A stretch of DNA of 64,000 nucleotides from Chryseosolibacter histidinae (GTDB lineage: Bacteria > Bacteroidota > Bacteroidia > Cytophagales > Cyclobacteriaceae), in NCBI RefSeq assembly GCF_018598225.1, contig NZ_JAHESF010000011.1:167558-231557 (forward strand). Reading direction: 5' to 3'. This document shows, in pieces, positions 53,313-62,335 of the stretch. A program made the translations under genes and the position numbers. Numbering within the stretch: position 1 is the first letter of the stretch; every line of letters starts with the position of its first letter. The notes below the pieces were generated by a model that was given only the letters and a program-made list of their open reading frames with translations, had not been told where the DNA came from and did no database searches.

Positions 53313-55727
53313 CTCATACCGCAACGACTTCACCGGATCAGCCATCGCGGCTTTTACCGTCTGGAAGCTGATGGTGATCAGCGTGATGGTGACAGCGATG
53401 AACAGGGTGACAGCGAATACCAGCGGGTCAACGTCTACCCTGTTGGCAAAATGCTGCAGCCACTGATCGGCGAAATACCAGGCCAGCGGAAAAGCGATCA
53501 CGTTCGCTACCACCACCAAAATGAGAAACTCCTTCGAGAGCAGGGAGGTGATGTGTAATACATCAGCACCCAAAACTTTCCGCACACCGATCTCTTTGGT
53601 GCGCGATGACACCATGAACGACACCAGTCCCAGCAAACCGATCACTGCGATCACGATGGTAATGGTGGCAAAGAGCCCGAATACACGCGCAAGCCTTTGT
53701 TCGGACTGATATTGCCTTTCGAAATCCTGGTCAAGAAAAAAATAGTTGAAGTCGTTGCCCGGGAAATGTTTTTGCCAGAGGTCGCTCACCTGCGAAATGA
53801 GCTGCTGCGTGTTGGCCGCCTTATAACGAACAGCATACAGGTAGCTGTTCCGTGGCGCATAGTCCATGGCCATGGGGCCGATCTTCTGCTGCAGTCCCAG
53901 CTGGTGATAATCTTTCACCACGCCGATCACCTCTCCTTCCGGATAGCCCGAGGGTGATGTGATCTTTTTACCGATCGCCTCTTCAGGTGAAGCCCAGCCG
54001 AACATCGATACGGCAGTCTCGTTCAGCACCAGTCCGTCTTTGAGCTCCGCTTCACGTTGCGCGTCGAAGCCACGTCCGGCTACAAGCTGCAGGCCCAGGG
54101 TTTTCATATAATGATCGTCAATGGCCATGTACTCCACGCTGACGGCTTCTTCCCCGGAGCGCCCTTCAGGGTACGCCACCTGCCCTACCCAGCCGGGGTT
54201 GCCTGGCACCGAGTTGGTGAAGGTAACATCCTCCACGACGGCGAGCGACTTGAGCTGTTCCTCGAACGTTTCCCGGCTCTCGGGGTTCGCTGCTTTTGCA
54301 CGCGCGGCATTCACCACAAAGATCTCATCCTTGGCAAAACCAAGCTCCTGTTGTTGCATGTAGCTGAGCTGGTCCAGTACGATCAGTGTGCCCAGCACCA
54401 GACTCACCGAAATCACAAACTGGAAGATCACGAGTACCCTGCGGAGCTGCCCACCGCGGGCACTTGCCTGCATTTTTCCTTTCAATACTTCGGCAGGGCG
54501 CATGCCTGACATCACCAGCGCGGGATAATAACCCGAAAGAAGCGTTACCACCAGGATCAGCCCAACAATACCCAGCGCTACGGAAGGTTGCATCAGCGAC
54601 GTCACTACATAATTCTTGGCCAGCAGCTGATTGAACAACGGCAGCAGCAAGCCGGCGAAAGCGATGGCAATGATCAGCGCCATCAGCGTAAGCACAAACG
54701 ACTCGCTGAGGAACTGCCTGATCAGGCTCTCGCGCGTTGAGCCTACCACCTTGCGCAACCCCACCTCCTTGGCACGGTATACCGAACGGGCTGTGGTCAG
54801 GTTGATGAAATTGATGCAGGCCAGCAGGATCACGAACACGGCAATGCCCGAGACCAGGTAAACCCTGTCTATACTTCCCAGGGGGCCGAGGCCATTCGAC
54901 GCAGCGGTAAGGTAAAGCTTGTTCAGCGGCATGAACACAACATTGGCACGCACGCCCCAATCTCTGAGCATGCCCGCGGCACGTTCTGTATAGATGCCTT
55001 TCGCTTTCTCTTTAAAGGCTTCCGCATCAGTGCCCTCTTTCAGCAATACATAATTGCGCATGTTGATGTTTCCCCACCCATCTTCATAATTGAATTGAGG
55101 AACCAATACGTTGGTGAACGTGGAAAACGAAATGAGCATGTCGATCTGAATATGTGAGTTCGATGGCAGGTTCTCCATCACCCCGGTAACCACAAACTGC
55201 ATGGTATCGCCCAGCACCAGCGTTTTGTTCAGCGCATCCTCGCCCTTGAAATATTTCTTCTCCATGTTCTCGGTGATCACGATGGAATAAGGCTCGTTCA
55301 ATGCTTTTTGTGCATTGCCCCGCTTCAGGGGGAAAGTGAAAATATCAAAGAACTCAGGGCTGGCGAAGTGGATCTGTTCCCGGATCCTTCTTCCTTCATA
55401 ACTTACCAGCAAAGATGTTGCACGCTGCGTGTAAAGCACGGCCTCCACTTCCGGATAATCTTTTCGTAACACGTTGCCCACACCCCAGGCGTTGGTCTCC
55501 ATCCCTCCCGGGCCGCTCCCGGCATCGCTGCTGATGAATTGCGATTCAACCCTGTAGATGCGGTCACTTTTGCTGTGAAAATCATCGTACGACAGCTCGT
55601 CCATCACATACAGCATGATCATAATGCCAGCCGTAAGCCCCAACGCAAGCCCTATCAGGTTTATAGATGCGTATCCCTTGAATTTCAGCAGTGAACGGAT
55701 AGCGATTTTGATGTAGTTTGAAATCAT
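53310..55727 (-). CDS. FtsX-like ABC-type permease (tandem array, member 3)
   Basis: 805 aa from MISNYIKIAIRSLLKFKGYA at 55727; the open frame continues upstream only through translated repeat sequence. First membrane segment about residues 20-42. RAKEVGLRKVVGSTRESLIR at about 322 and RTKEIGVRKVLGADVLHITS at about 714, each after a MacB-like periplasmic domain. C-terminus KSLRYE then TAG, with the stop formed by the heptamer border. Same family and orientation as its neighbours, with no ATPase partner. Confidence 0.9.
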   Translation of the reverse strand: MISNYIKIAIRSLLKFKGYASINLIGLALGLTAGIMIMLYVMDELSYDDFHSKSDRIYRVESQFISSDAGSGPGGMETNAWGVGNVLRKDYPEVEAVLYTQRATSLLVSYEGRRIREQIHFASPEFFDIFTFPLKRGNAQKALNEPYSIVITENMEKKYFKGEDALNKTLVLGDTMQFVVTGVMENLPSNSHIQIDMLISFSTFTNVLVPQFNYEDGWGNINMRNYVLLKEGTDAEAFKEKAKGIYTERAAGMLRDWGVRANVVFMPLNKLYLTAASNGLGPLGSIDRVYLVSGIAVFVILLACINFINLTTARSVYRAKEVGLRKVVGSTRESLIRQFLSESFVLTLMALIIAIAFAGLLLPLFNQLLAKNYVVTSLMQPSVALGIVGLILVVTLLSGYYPALVMSGMRPAEVLKGKMQASARGGQLRRVLVIFQFVISVSLVLGTLIVLDQLSYMQQQELGFAKDEIFVVNAARAKAANPESRETFEEQLKSLAVVEDVTFTNSVPGNPGWVGQVAYPEGRSGEEAVSVEYMAIDDHYMKTLGLQLVAGRGFDAQREAELKDGLVLNETAVSMFGWASPEEAIGKKITSPSGYPEGEVIGVVKDYHQLGLQQKIGPMAMDYAPRNSYLYAVRYKAANTQQLISQVSDLWQKHFPGNDFNYFFLDQDFERQYQSEQRLARVFGLFATITIVIAVIGLLGLVSFMVSSRTKEIGVRKVLGADVLHITSLLSKEFLILVVVANVIAFPLAWYFADQWLQHFANRVDVDPLVFAVTLFIAVTITLITISFQTVKAAMADPVKSLRYE

Positions 55728-55758
55728 ATTAGTATTTGAAATTCTTGTTCTCTTTAAA

Positions 55759-55868
55759 GTCCATGGTCCATAGTCGATGGTCCATGGCATACTTGTGCTG
55801 TCTCAACGCACCGTGCATGGATCATAGCGCTGCCCGGCCATGGTCTACAGACAGTGGACCGTGGACTA
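55759..55868. repeat. Inverted heptamer element, words GTCCATG / GTCCACG
   Basis: Left arm 55759-55788 (GTCCATGGTCCATAGTCGAT). Right arm 55837-55868 reads TA|GTCCACGGTCCACTGTC on the minus strand and includes the TAG stop. The core is only about 48 nt. Confidence 0.8.
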
Positions 55869-58235
55869 TTCATATCTCAGCGCTTTCACCGGGTTTCTCA
55901 CCGCGGCAGCCACGGTATGGAAACTGATCACCCCCAGGGTAATGATAAAGATCATCAATCCCGTAAGGGCAAACACCCACCATTGAATCTCCATGTGGTA
56001 AGCAAAGTTCTGCAGCCACTGATGCATGACATACCACGTTAACGGCACCGCCACAATAAAGCCAATGGCCACAAGCCTGAAGAATTGTGATGACACCATG
56101 GCGATGATGCCCGAAACCGTGGCACCCAGCACTTTCCGGATACCGATCTCTTTGGTCCTGCTTTCTACAGTGTACGCCGAAAGTCCGAGCAATCCCATGC
56201 AGGCAATGACAATGGCCAGCAACGAAAAGAAGCTGAACACTTTGCCCATATTGTCTTCAGACTTGTAAAGTATATTTAATCTTTCATCCAGGAACTCATA
56301 TGAAAACAGTGCATCCGGTGCTACGCGATCGACGGTTGCCTTCATGTACGCAATCGATTCTTCCGTAGTGCCGGCGCGCAGCTTCACCGTAAGCAGTCCG
56401 GTCCATTCGGGTTTATACTCCAGCACCAGAGGCTCGATCACATTATGAAGCGAAGCAAAGTGATAATCTTTCACCACGCCGACAACATATCCCGGGCGAT
56501 TCATGGTCACGTTGTTCACGCGTTGTCCTACAGGGTTGGTGAGACCCAGCACCTTCACGGCATTTTCGTTCAGGATATACGAAGACGAGTCGTTGAACTC
56601 CGTAGAGAAATTGCGTCCTGCCGCCAGCTTGATGTTCATCGCGTCGAGGTAGTCTTCATCGATCCGCATCACACGTACCGACGAAATGTCGTTCCGTTCC
56701 TGCTCTTTTCCTTCAGGCACAACACTCTCAACACTTAAATTATCGCCGATCATGTTTCCCGTTCTTCCCACCGCCAGGATGCCGGCGCTCTTCAGCAGCT
56801 CATTCTTTACAACAGTCCTTTCAGCAAAGGTTGAGCCGTTGAGCCTGACATTGATCACCTGGTCTTTGTCAAAGCCGAGGTCCTTGTTCTTCATCAGGTC
56901 CATTTGCTGTTGTACCAGTACGGTAGCCGCGATCAGGGAAGTGGATACAATGAACTGGAATACCACCAACCCCGAACGTACCCGGCTTGACATCGAGTTC
57001 GGAAGCTTGTCGTCTTTCAGGAATGAGCCGGCCCTGAAACGGGCGATAAAAAACGCGGGGTACACGCCCGACACGATCACAATGAACAAAAGGATACTGC
57101 CGATCACCACGAGGTTTTTCTTCTCAAAGATCTGCCATTCGCTCAGCGACTTTCCTGACAGTGTGTTGTAAAACGGAAGCAGTACCTGGTAAAAGATGAT
57201 CGCCAGCACCAGCGCCACCATGGTCAGCAACAGTACTTCAGTGAAGAACTGCGCCATAAGCTGTCGCGGCTTCGCACCCATGATCTTGCGCATGCCAACC
57301 TCTTTCATACGTTTGATAGCCTGGGTGGTGAAGAGGCTGGTGAAATTGGCGCAGGCTATAACAAGGATCAGGATCTCCACCGCGATGAAAATATAGATGT
57401 AAAGGATGCTGCTGTTGGCGCCCATCTCCTGTTCGAGGTTCGAGCGGAGGTGAATGTCTGCCAGCGGCGTGAATTTCAGTACCTGGTTGGCCACCATTTG
57501 GTCGAGGTTGTCGTAGCCCTCATAAAATTTTCTGATGAACTGCGGCCACAGGTCGAGCACAGCCTTGTGGTCAGCTTCGTTCCTGAACTTCACATACGTG
57601 TACGTCACCATCCAGCCACGGTTGTTGACCCAGTCCGGAGAAACTTCTTTGTAGAACGTAGGCATGGACATGAGATAGTCGAACCGGATGTGAGAGTTCA
57701 CGGGAGGATCCTGAATCACTGCAATCACGGGAAACTCCGAACGGTTATCGAACTTGAGGGTCTTTCCAACAGCACTTTGGTCGCCAAAATATCGCCTGGC
57801 CATACTTTCAGTGATCACTACTGTATTGACACCTCGGAGGGCCTGCTTGCGGTCACCATCCACGATCCGGTAGCTGAAAACATCGAACACCGTGGAGTCG
57901 GCAAAGTAACCGTGCGCTTCACCGGGATTGTTTTCGTCTGTGTTGACAACGTGTGTGCCATGCGCGGCAAACCGGGTGATGGCCTGGATCTGCGGAAGGG
58001 TTGCAGACATCTCCAGCGCCATCGGGGGAGAGCTCTTCGCCCAGCCATCTTCATGCACGCGGTAGATCTTTTCGTAATCGTCGAAATCCTTTTCATAGCT
58101 CAGCTCCTCGCGGATGTGCAGTGCTATCACAAGACCGCAGGCGATGCCCGTGGCAAGGCCCGCCGCATTCAGCAGGTTGTATACTTTTTGCCGGAGAATG
58201 TTCCGGAAAGCTACACGAAGATGGTTTTTGAACAT
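55866..58235 (-). CDS. FtsX-like ABC-type permease (tandem array, member 2)
   Basis: 789 aa, start MFKNHLRVAFRNILRQKVYN. First membrane segment about 18-38. RMKEVGMRKIMGAKPRQLMA at about 315 and RTKEIGIRKVLGATVSGIIA at about 698. C-terminus KALRYE then TAG. The second periplasmic region starts with the usual NKDLGFDKDQVINVRL segment. It is the shortest of the array but complete. Role and partner ATPase unknown. Confidence 0.9.
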   Translation of the reverse strand: MFKNHLRVAFRNILRQKVYNLLNAAGLATGIACGLVIALHIREELSYEKDFDDYEKIYRVHEDGWAKSSPPMALEMSATLPQIQAITRFAAHGTHVVNTDENNPGEAHGYFADSTVFDVFSYRIVDGDRKQALRGVNTVVITESMARRYFGDQSAVGKTLKFDNRSEFPVIAVIQDPPVNSHIRFDYLMSMPTFYKEVSPDWVNNRGWMVTYTYVKFRNEADHKAVLDLWPQFIRKFYEGYDNLDQMVANQVLKFTPLADIHLRSNLEQEMGANSSILYIYIFIAVEILILVIACANFTSLFTTQAIKRMKEVGMRKIMGAKPRQLMAQFFTEVLLLTMVALVLAIIFYQVLLPFYNTLSGKSLSEWQIFEKKNLVVIGSILLFIVIVSGVYPAFFIARFRAGSFLKDDKLPNSMSSRVRSGLVVFQFIVSTSLIAATVLVQQQMDLMKNKDLGFDKDQVINVRLNGSTFAERTVVKNELLKSAGILAVGRTGNMIGDNLSVESVVPEGKEQERNDISSVRVMRIDEDYLDAMNIKLAAGRNFSTEFNDSSSYILNENAVKVLGLTNPVGQRVNNVTMNRPGYVVGVVKDYHFASLHNVIEPLVLEYKPEWTGLLTVKLRAGTTEESIAYMKATVDRVAPDALFSYEFLDERLNILYKSEDNMGKVFSFFSLLAIVIACMGLLGLSAYTVESRTKEIGIRKVLGATVSGIIAMVSSQFFRLVAIGFIVAVPLTWYVMHQWLQNFAYHMEIQWWVFALTGLMIFIITLGVISFHTVAAAVRNPVKALRYE

Positions 58236-58278
58236 GGTTGGCGAAGTTTAAGTATGGTCAAAACGTTCTGTGTAATTG

Positions 58279-58416
58279 TTTGCCGGTTGCCAGTTGCCGG
58301 TTCCCGGTTGGGATCGTGTTCGTATCATTTGCGAGCTTCGTACACTCGAGTCGTTAATCAGTTTGGTTGATAACACCGAACGAAACTGGCAACTGGTAAC
58401 CGGCAACTGGCAACTA
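58279..58416. repeat. Inverted heptamer element, word GTTGCCR
   Basis: Left arm 58279-58310 (TTTGCCGGTTGCCAGTTGCC). Right arm 58383-58416 reads TA|GTTGCCAGTTGCCGGTTA on the minus strand and includes the TAG stop. The core differs from those at 28778 and 47864. Confidence 0.85.
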
Positions 58417-60816
58417 TTCATACCGCAATGATTTCACCGGATTCGCCATTGCAGCCGTGAGCGATTGATAACTGACGGTGATCAAAGCTATCAGCGTTGT
58501 AAGCAGCGCCGCGATCACAAAAACCGAAACGCCGATGTCGATCCTGAACACAAATGCATTCAGCCACCAGCGGTCCATCACCAGCCAGATGAGGGGGATG
58601 GCGATCAGGTTGGCGATGAGCACAAGCTTCAGGAAATCTTTCGAGAGCAGCAGGAAAATATTGGGCACCGATGAGCCCATTACTTTGCGGATGCCGATCT
58701 CTTTGGTGCGTTGCACGGCCGTGAAAGAGGCCAGCCCGAACAAGCCCAGGCATGCCACGAAAATAGCCAGCCCCGCAAAAAAGCCGAACACACTTCCGAA
58801 CTGTCTTTCGTTCTTATACTGGCGGTTGAAGAAAGTATCGAGGAAGAAATAATCGAACGGGTTGTTGGGGAACACCGCGGCGTACTTCTCTTTCAGGAAC
58901 GCCATGGTCTGCGGCAGGTTCCTGGTATTGAGCTTCACGCAGAAATAACTTCGCGCATCGCTTTGCAGCCGGAATGCCGTTGGCCGGAAATCCTGCTTCA
59001 GTCCTTCCTGGTGATAATTCTCCACCACACCCACAACGTTCAGGGTATCGCGTCCGATCTGTATCTGCTGGCCCACAGCCTGCTCGGGAGACTTGAGGTT
59101 GAAGATCTCCACCGCCTTACGGTTGACGATCACGCTCTTGTTGTCGCCCGTGAATTCTTTTGAATATCCGCGTCCCGCCAGGAACTCATTGCCGAAGGTG
59201 GCAAAGAATTCGTGGTCGATGCCGATCAGGTACATCATGTTCCGCTGTGAATCATCGTCACCCACACGTTTTGCACCGTTGGTCCAGAAGACGAGGTTAC
59301 CGGGAACCTCGGTGGTTGCTGTAAAGTTTTTGATATCGGGATGGTTCTCGAGGGAATTGCGGTAGCCCTGCAGGTAATTGCCGTAAAGTGAATCGATGGC
59401 GAGGAAACCCGGGGCATTGATCACCAGGGTTTGATCGATGTCGATACCGAGGTCGCGATTCTGCATGAACTGCAGCTGGCGGTACACAATGATGGTGCCG
59501 GTGATCAACAAAACCGATGCGGCAAACTGCCCTACCACCAGCGCCTTGCGTAAGAACATTCCTTCACGCGAACCCTTCATGGCACCCTTCAGCACTTTGG
59601 CAGGCTGATAAGATGACAGTACAAATGCGGGATAAAGTCCAGACAGGAAAGACCCGATCATGAACAGAACTGCCAACGAAAGCCAGAGGTTGCTGTCGTA
59701 AAAGATGCTGTGGCTAAGATGTTTGTCTGCCATCTCGTTGAAGAGCGGGATGGCCGCGTAGACCATCGCCAGTCCGAAAGCGGCCGCGGCAAAGTTGATC
59801 ACCACCGCTTCAGCGATGAACTGCCAGATCAGTTGTCCCTTGTGGGCGCCGATCGATTTGCGGATGCCCACTTCCTTGGCGCGTTCAATAGCGCGCGCGG
59901 TAGCCAGGTTGATATAGTTCACCCAGGCGATCACCAGGATGAACAGCGCGATCACCATGAGAAAGTAAACCGCATCGCCGTTGCCATTGACGCTCGCCTC
60001 CTGGATGAGGTCTGAATATAAATGAATGTCTTCGAGGGGCTGCAGCACAAATTTGGTGCGCTCACTTTCTTTCTCTCCGTTGCCATACTTGTCGATAAAA
60101 GCAGGAAACTTTGCCTCGAGTGCCTGGGGGTCGGCGCCCGGTTTTAATAAAACGTAATTATAGAAATCATACCATCCCCAGGCTTCGTCAAACTGTTTGC
60201 CCCAGAGCGTAACCAACGTGGGATAAGAGAACAGGAATGTGAACTTCAGGTGTGAGTTTGCCGGCGACTCCATGATACCGGTGATCTCGTATTCCTCGCG
60301 GTCGCCGAACTTGACACGTTTGCCGATGGGATTCGCCTCTCCGAAATATTTGCGCGCCGTCTCTTTTTCTACAATGGCGGTGTTCGGTTCATTGAGCCGC
60401 GCTGTTCCTTCGATGAGAGGATATGAAAAAATGGAAAAGAAATTCTGCTCGGCCTGGAAGAGGTTGTCTTCCTTGATGGCAACATCCTCATACCGCACCA
60501 CGCCTCCGCCATAACGCAGGTAAAGCCTGGTAGCATCCTCCACTTCGGGGAAGTCGGCCTTGAGCATGGGTGCCACTTTCGGGAACGCCGTAGCGCACTT
60601 GAAGATCTGCTCACCACCGCGGTAGGCATCGAACCTCACCCGGTGGATCCGCGCTGCATTCTTATGAAAATCATCAAAGCTCAATTCATCCTTCACGTAC
60701 TGGAGAATGAGGATACTGGCGGCCAGCCCGATGGAAAGGCCCAGCACATTGAGTATCGAAAAACCTTTCCTCCTGGAAATGTTCCTGAAAGTGGTGATGA
60801 GGTAGTTCTTAAACAT
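58414..60816 (-). CDS. FtsX-like ABC-type permease (tandem array, member 1)
   Basis: 800 aa from MFKNYLITTFRNISRRKGFS at 60816, matching the paralogues' starts; an ATG 6 nt upstream is also in frame. First membrane segment about 20-40, RAKEVGIRKSIGAHKGQLIW at about 318, RTKEIGIRKVMGSSVPNIFL at about 709, and C-terminal KSLRYE then TAG. It is first in the array of five. Its upstream region of nearly 500 nt contains a 21-bp minisatellite. No ATPase or periplasmic adaptor gene is adjacent, so it depends on partners encoded elsewhere or acts differently from MacB. Confidence 0.9.
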   Translation of the reverse strand: MFKNYLITTFRNISRRKGFSILNVLGLSIGLAASILILQYVKDELSFDDFHKNAARIHRVRFDAYRGGEQIFKCATAFPKVAPMLKADFPEVEDATRLYLRYGGGVVRYEDVAIKEDNLFQAEQNFFSIFSYPLIEGTARLNEPNTAIVEKETARKYFGEANPIGKRVKFGDREEYEITGIMESPANSHLKFTFLFSYPTLVTLWGKQFDEAWGWYDFYNYVLLKPGADPQALEAKFPAFIDKYGNGEKESERTKFVLQPLEDIHLYSDLIQEASVNGNGDAVYFLMVIALFILVIAWVNYINLATARAIERAKEVGIRKSIGAHKGQLIWQFIAEAVVINFAAAAFGLAMVYAAIPLFNEMADKHLSHSIFYDSNLWLSLAVLFMIGSFLSGLYPAFVLSSYQPAKVLKGAMKGSREGMFLRKALVVGQFAASVLLITGTIIVYRQLQFMQNRDLGIDIDQTLVINAPGFLAIDSLYGNYLQGYRNSLENHPDIKNFTATTEVPGNLVFWTNGAKRVGDDDSQRNMMYLIGIDHEFFATFGNEFLAGRGYSKEFTGDNKSVIVNRKAVEIFNLKSPEQAVGQQIQIGRDTLNVVGVVENYHQEGLKQDFRPTAFRLQSDARSYFCVKLNTRNLPQTMAFLKEKYAAVFPNNPFDYFFLDTFFNRQYKNERQFGSVFGFFAGLAIFVACLGLFGLASFTAVQRTKEIGIRKVMGSSVPNIFLLLSKDFLKLVLIANLIAIPLIWLVMDRWWLNAFVFRIDIGVSVFVIAALLTTLIALITVSYQSLTAAMANPVKSLRYE

Positions 60817-61011
60817 AGGCATTCACGCGTTTGAAGGGACGAGAGATTCGGGTTTACGACGAACCGGACAGCCGATTACAATGACAGTGCCACGAAAAAA
60901 TACGTGCAATTGACCGTAAAATCCCTCAGAATCTGCGTGAAAAGGGCATTCGTATGTACCTGAATGAACATCAACGTCCGCGTGCGAACAGTTAAAAAGA
61001 ACCAGAAGTAG

Positions 61012-61260
61012 AATTCTAACCTTTGATTACTTCATTATAAGGTTCGATTACTTCATTCAAAGGTTTGATCATTCCATTCAAAGGTTCGATTGCTCCATTC
61101 AAGGGTTCGATTACTTCATTCAAAGGTTTGATCATCCCATTCAAAGGTTCGATTGCTCCATTCAAGGGTTTGATTACTTCGATCAAAGGTTCGATCGCTT
61201 CATTCTAACCTTTGATTACGCCAATCAAAGGTTAGCCTGCACAATTCTAACCTTTGATAG
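61012..61260. repeat. 21-bp tandem repeat (minisatellite), 12 units
   Basis: Twelve consecutive units of about 21 bp with core CATTCAAAGGTTCGATT. Middle units recur as a three-unit, 63-bp higher-order repeat. The outer units carry CTAACCTTTGATTA, the reverse complement of the inner AATCAAAGGTT core, so the array is bounded by inverted units. It lies between the metF stop and the first permease of the array. Nothing else is seen in 60817-61309. Confidence 0.92.
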
Positions 61261-61309
61261 ACGTGCCAAAAAAGCCTTTGGGCCTTGTGGGCGGTTTGCC
61301 AATTTCAAG

Positions 61310-62266
61310 TTAAAACAGCTCTTTAGCGATGCGGTAGATCGGATCGGATTTACCCATGGAGTAGAAGTGCAGCGTAGGCACCCCCCGTTTGATCAGCTCT
61401 TTGGATTGCTGGATGGTCCACTCGATGCCGACCTCTTTCACTGCGGCATTGTCCTTACAATTTTCCACGGCTTCCGAAAGCTCTTCCGGAATATCGATGT
61501 GGAAGGTTTTTGGCAGGATGGTGTTCTGGGCTTTGGCTGTAACGGGTTTGATGCCCGGAATGATCGGTACATTGATGCCCGCTTCACGGCATTTGTCCAC
61601 GAACTCGAAGTATCGCTCGTTGTTGAAGAACATCTGCGTCACAATGTATTCGGCGCCAAGGTCAACTTTCAGCTTGAGGTATTTCAGGTCGTTCTTCAGG
61701 TTAGGCGCTGAGAAGTGTTTTTCAGGATAGCCGGCAACGCCCACACAAAAATTAGTGGGTGTGGCGCTCTGCATGTCTTCATCCAGGTAGAGTCCCTTGT
61801 TCATGCTCACCACCTGCTGCAACAGGTCCGAAGCGTAACGGTGGCCATCGGGCTCCGGCACAAACCTCGATTCGCTCTTGATCGCATCCCCCTGCAATAC
61901 CAGCACATTATCGATGCCCAGGAAGTGAAGATCGATCAGCGCATTCTCCGTTTCTTCCCTCGTAAATCCGCCGCAGATGATATGGGGAACGGTGTCGACC
62001 TTGTATTTATTCTGGATGGCCGCGCAGATGCCTACGGTGCCGGGACGTTTGCGTGTAGACCGCTTTTCCAGCAACCCGTTCTCTTTCTTCTTGTACACAT
62101 ACTCCTCACGATGGTAGGTCACATCAATGAAGGGCGGTTTGAACTCCATGAGGGGATCGATGTTGTCAAAAAGCACTTTGATGTTCTCACCCTTCAGCGG
62201 GGGAAGGATCTCGATGGTGAATAATGTCTTTCCGTTGGCGTTCTTTAAATGCTCTGTAACTTTCAT
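61310..62266 (-). CDS. metF: 5,10-methylenetetrahydrofolate reductase
   Basis: 318 aa. TIM-barrel FAD enzyme with family motifs FTIEILPPLKG (N-terminal Glu), FIDVTYHREEY, VPHIICGGFTREETENALID, NVLVLQGDA, GVAGYPEKH, DLGAEYIVTQMFFNN and PGIKPVT. It reduces methylene-THF to methyl-THF, the methyl donor for MetH. It lies 69 nt downstream of metH on the same strand, with a hairpin between, so the two probably form a methionine-methyl operon. Complete and of normal length. Confidence 0.95.
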   Translation of the reverse strand: MKVTEHLKNANGKTLFTIEILPPLKGENIKVLFDNIDPLMEFKPPFIDVTYHREEYVYKKKENGLLEKRSTRKRPGTVGICAAIQNKYKVDTVPHIICGGFTREETENALIDLHFLGIDNVLVLQGDAIKSESRFVPEPDGHRYASDLLQQVVSMNKGLYLDEDMQSATPTNFCVGVAGYPEKHFSAPNLKNDLKYLKLKVDLGAEYIVTQMFFNNERYFEFVDKCREAGINVPIIPGIKPVTAKAQNTILPKTFHIDIPEELSEAVENCKDNAAVKEVGIEWTIQQSKELIKRGVPTLHFYSMGKSDPIYRIAKELF

Positions 62267-62295
62267 TTGCCGTTTCGCTTAGTTGGGTCTTTTAC

Positions 62296-62328
62296 AGGGA
62301 TGACATCCTTTTGAAGGATGTCATCCCT
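62296..62328 (-). terminator. Hairpin AGGGATGACATCCTT, terminator-like (copy B)
   Basis: 15-bp arms (62296-62310 and 62314-62328), 3-nt loop, 7 nt past the metH stop. Nearly identical to the hairpin at 12756-12788. There is no strong T-tract, so it may attenuate or stabilise the metH-metF transcript rather than end it. Confidence 0.65.
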
Positions 62329-62335
62329 TTGTGGT

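Noticed and set aside
55728..55790. N-terminal extension of array permease member 3 (MPWTIDYGPWTLKRTR)
   Set aside because: It is translated GTCCATG repeat; all paralogues start at the M-x-x-N-Y-x-K/L position used here.
61012..61260. CRISPR array interpretation of the 21-bp tandem units
   Set aside because: Units are contiguous without unique spacers and vary internally; no cas genes are present.
62267..62335. SAM or cobalamin riboswitch between metH and metF
   Set aside because: The gap is only 69 nt and is largely taken by a simple hairpin; no riboswitch core is visible.
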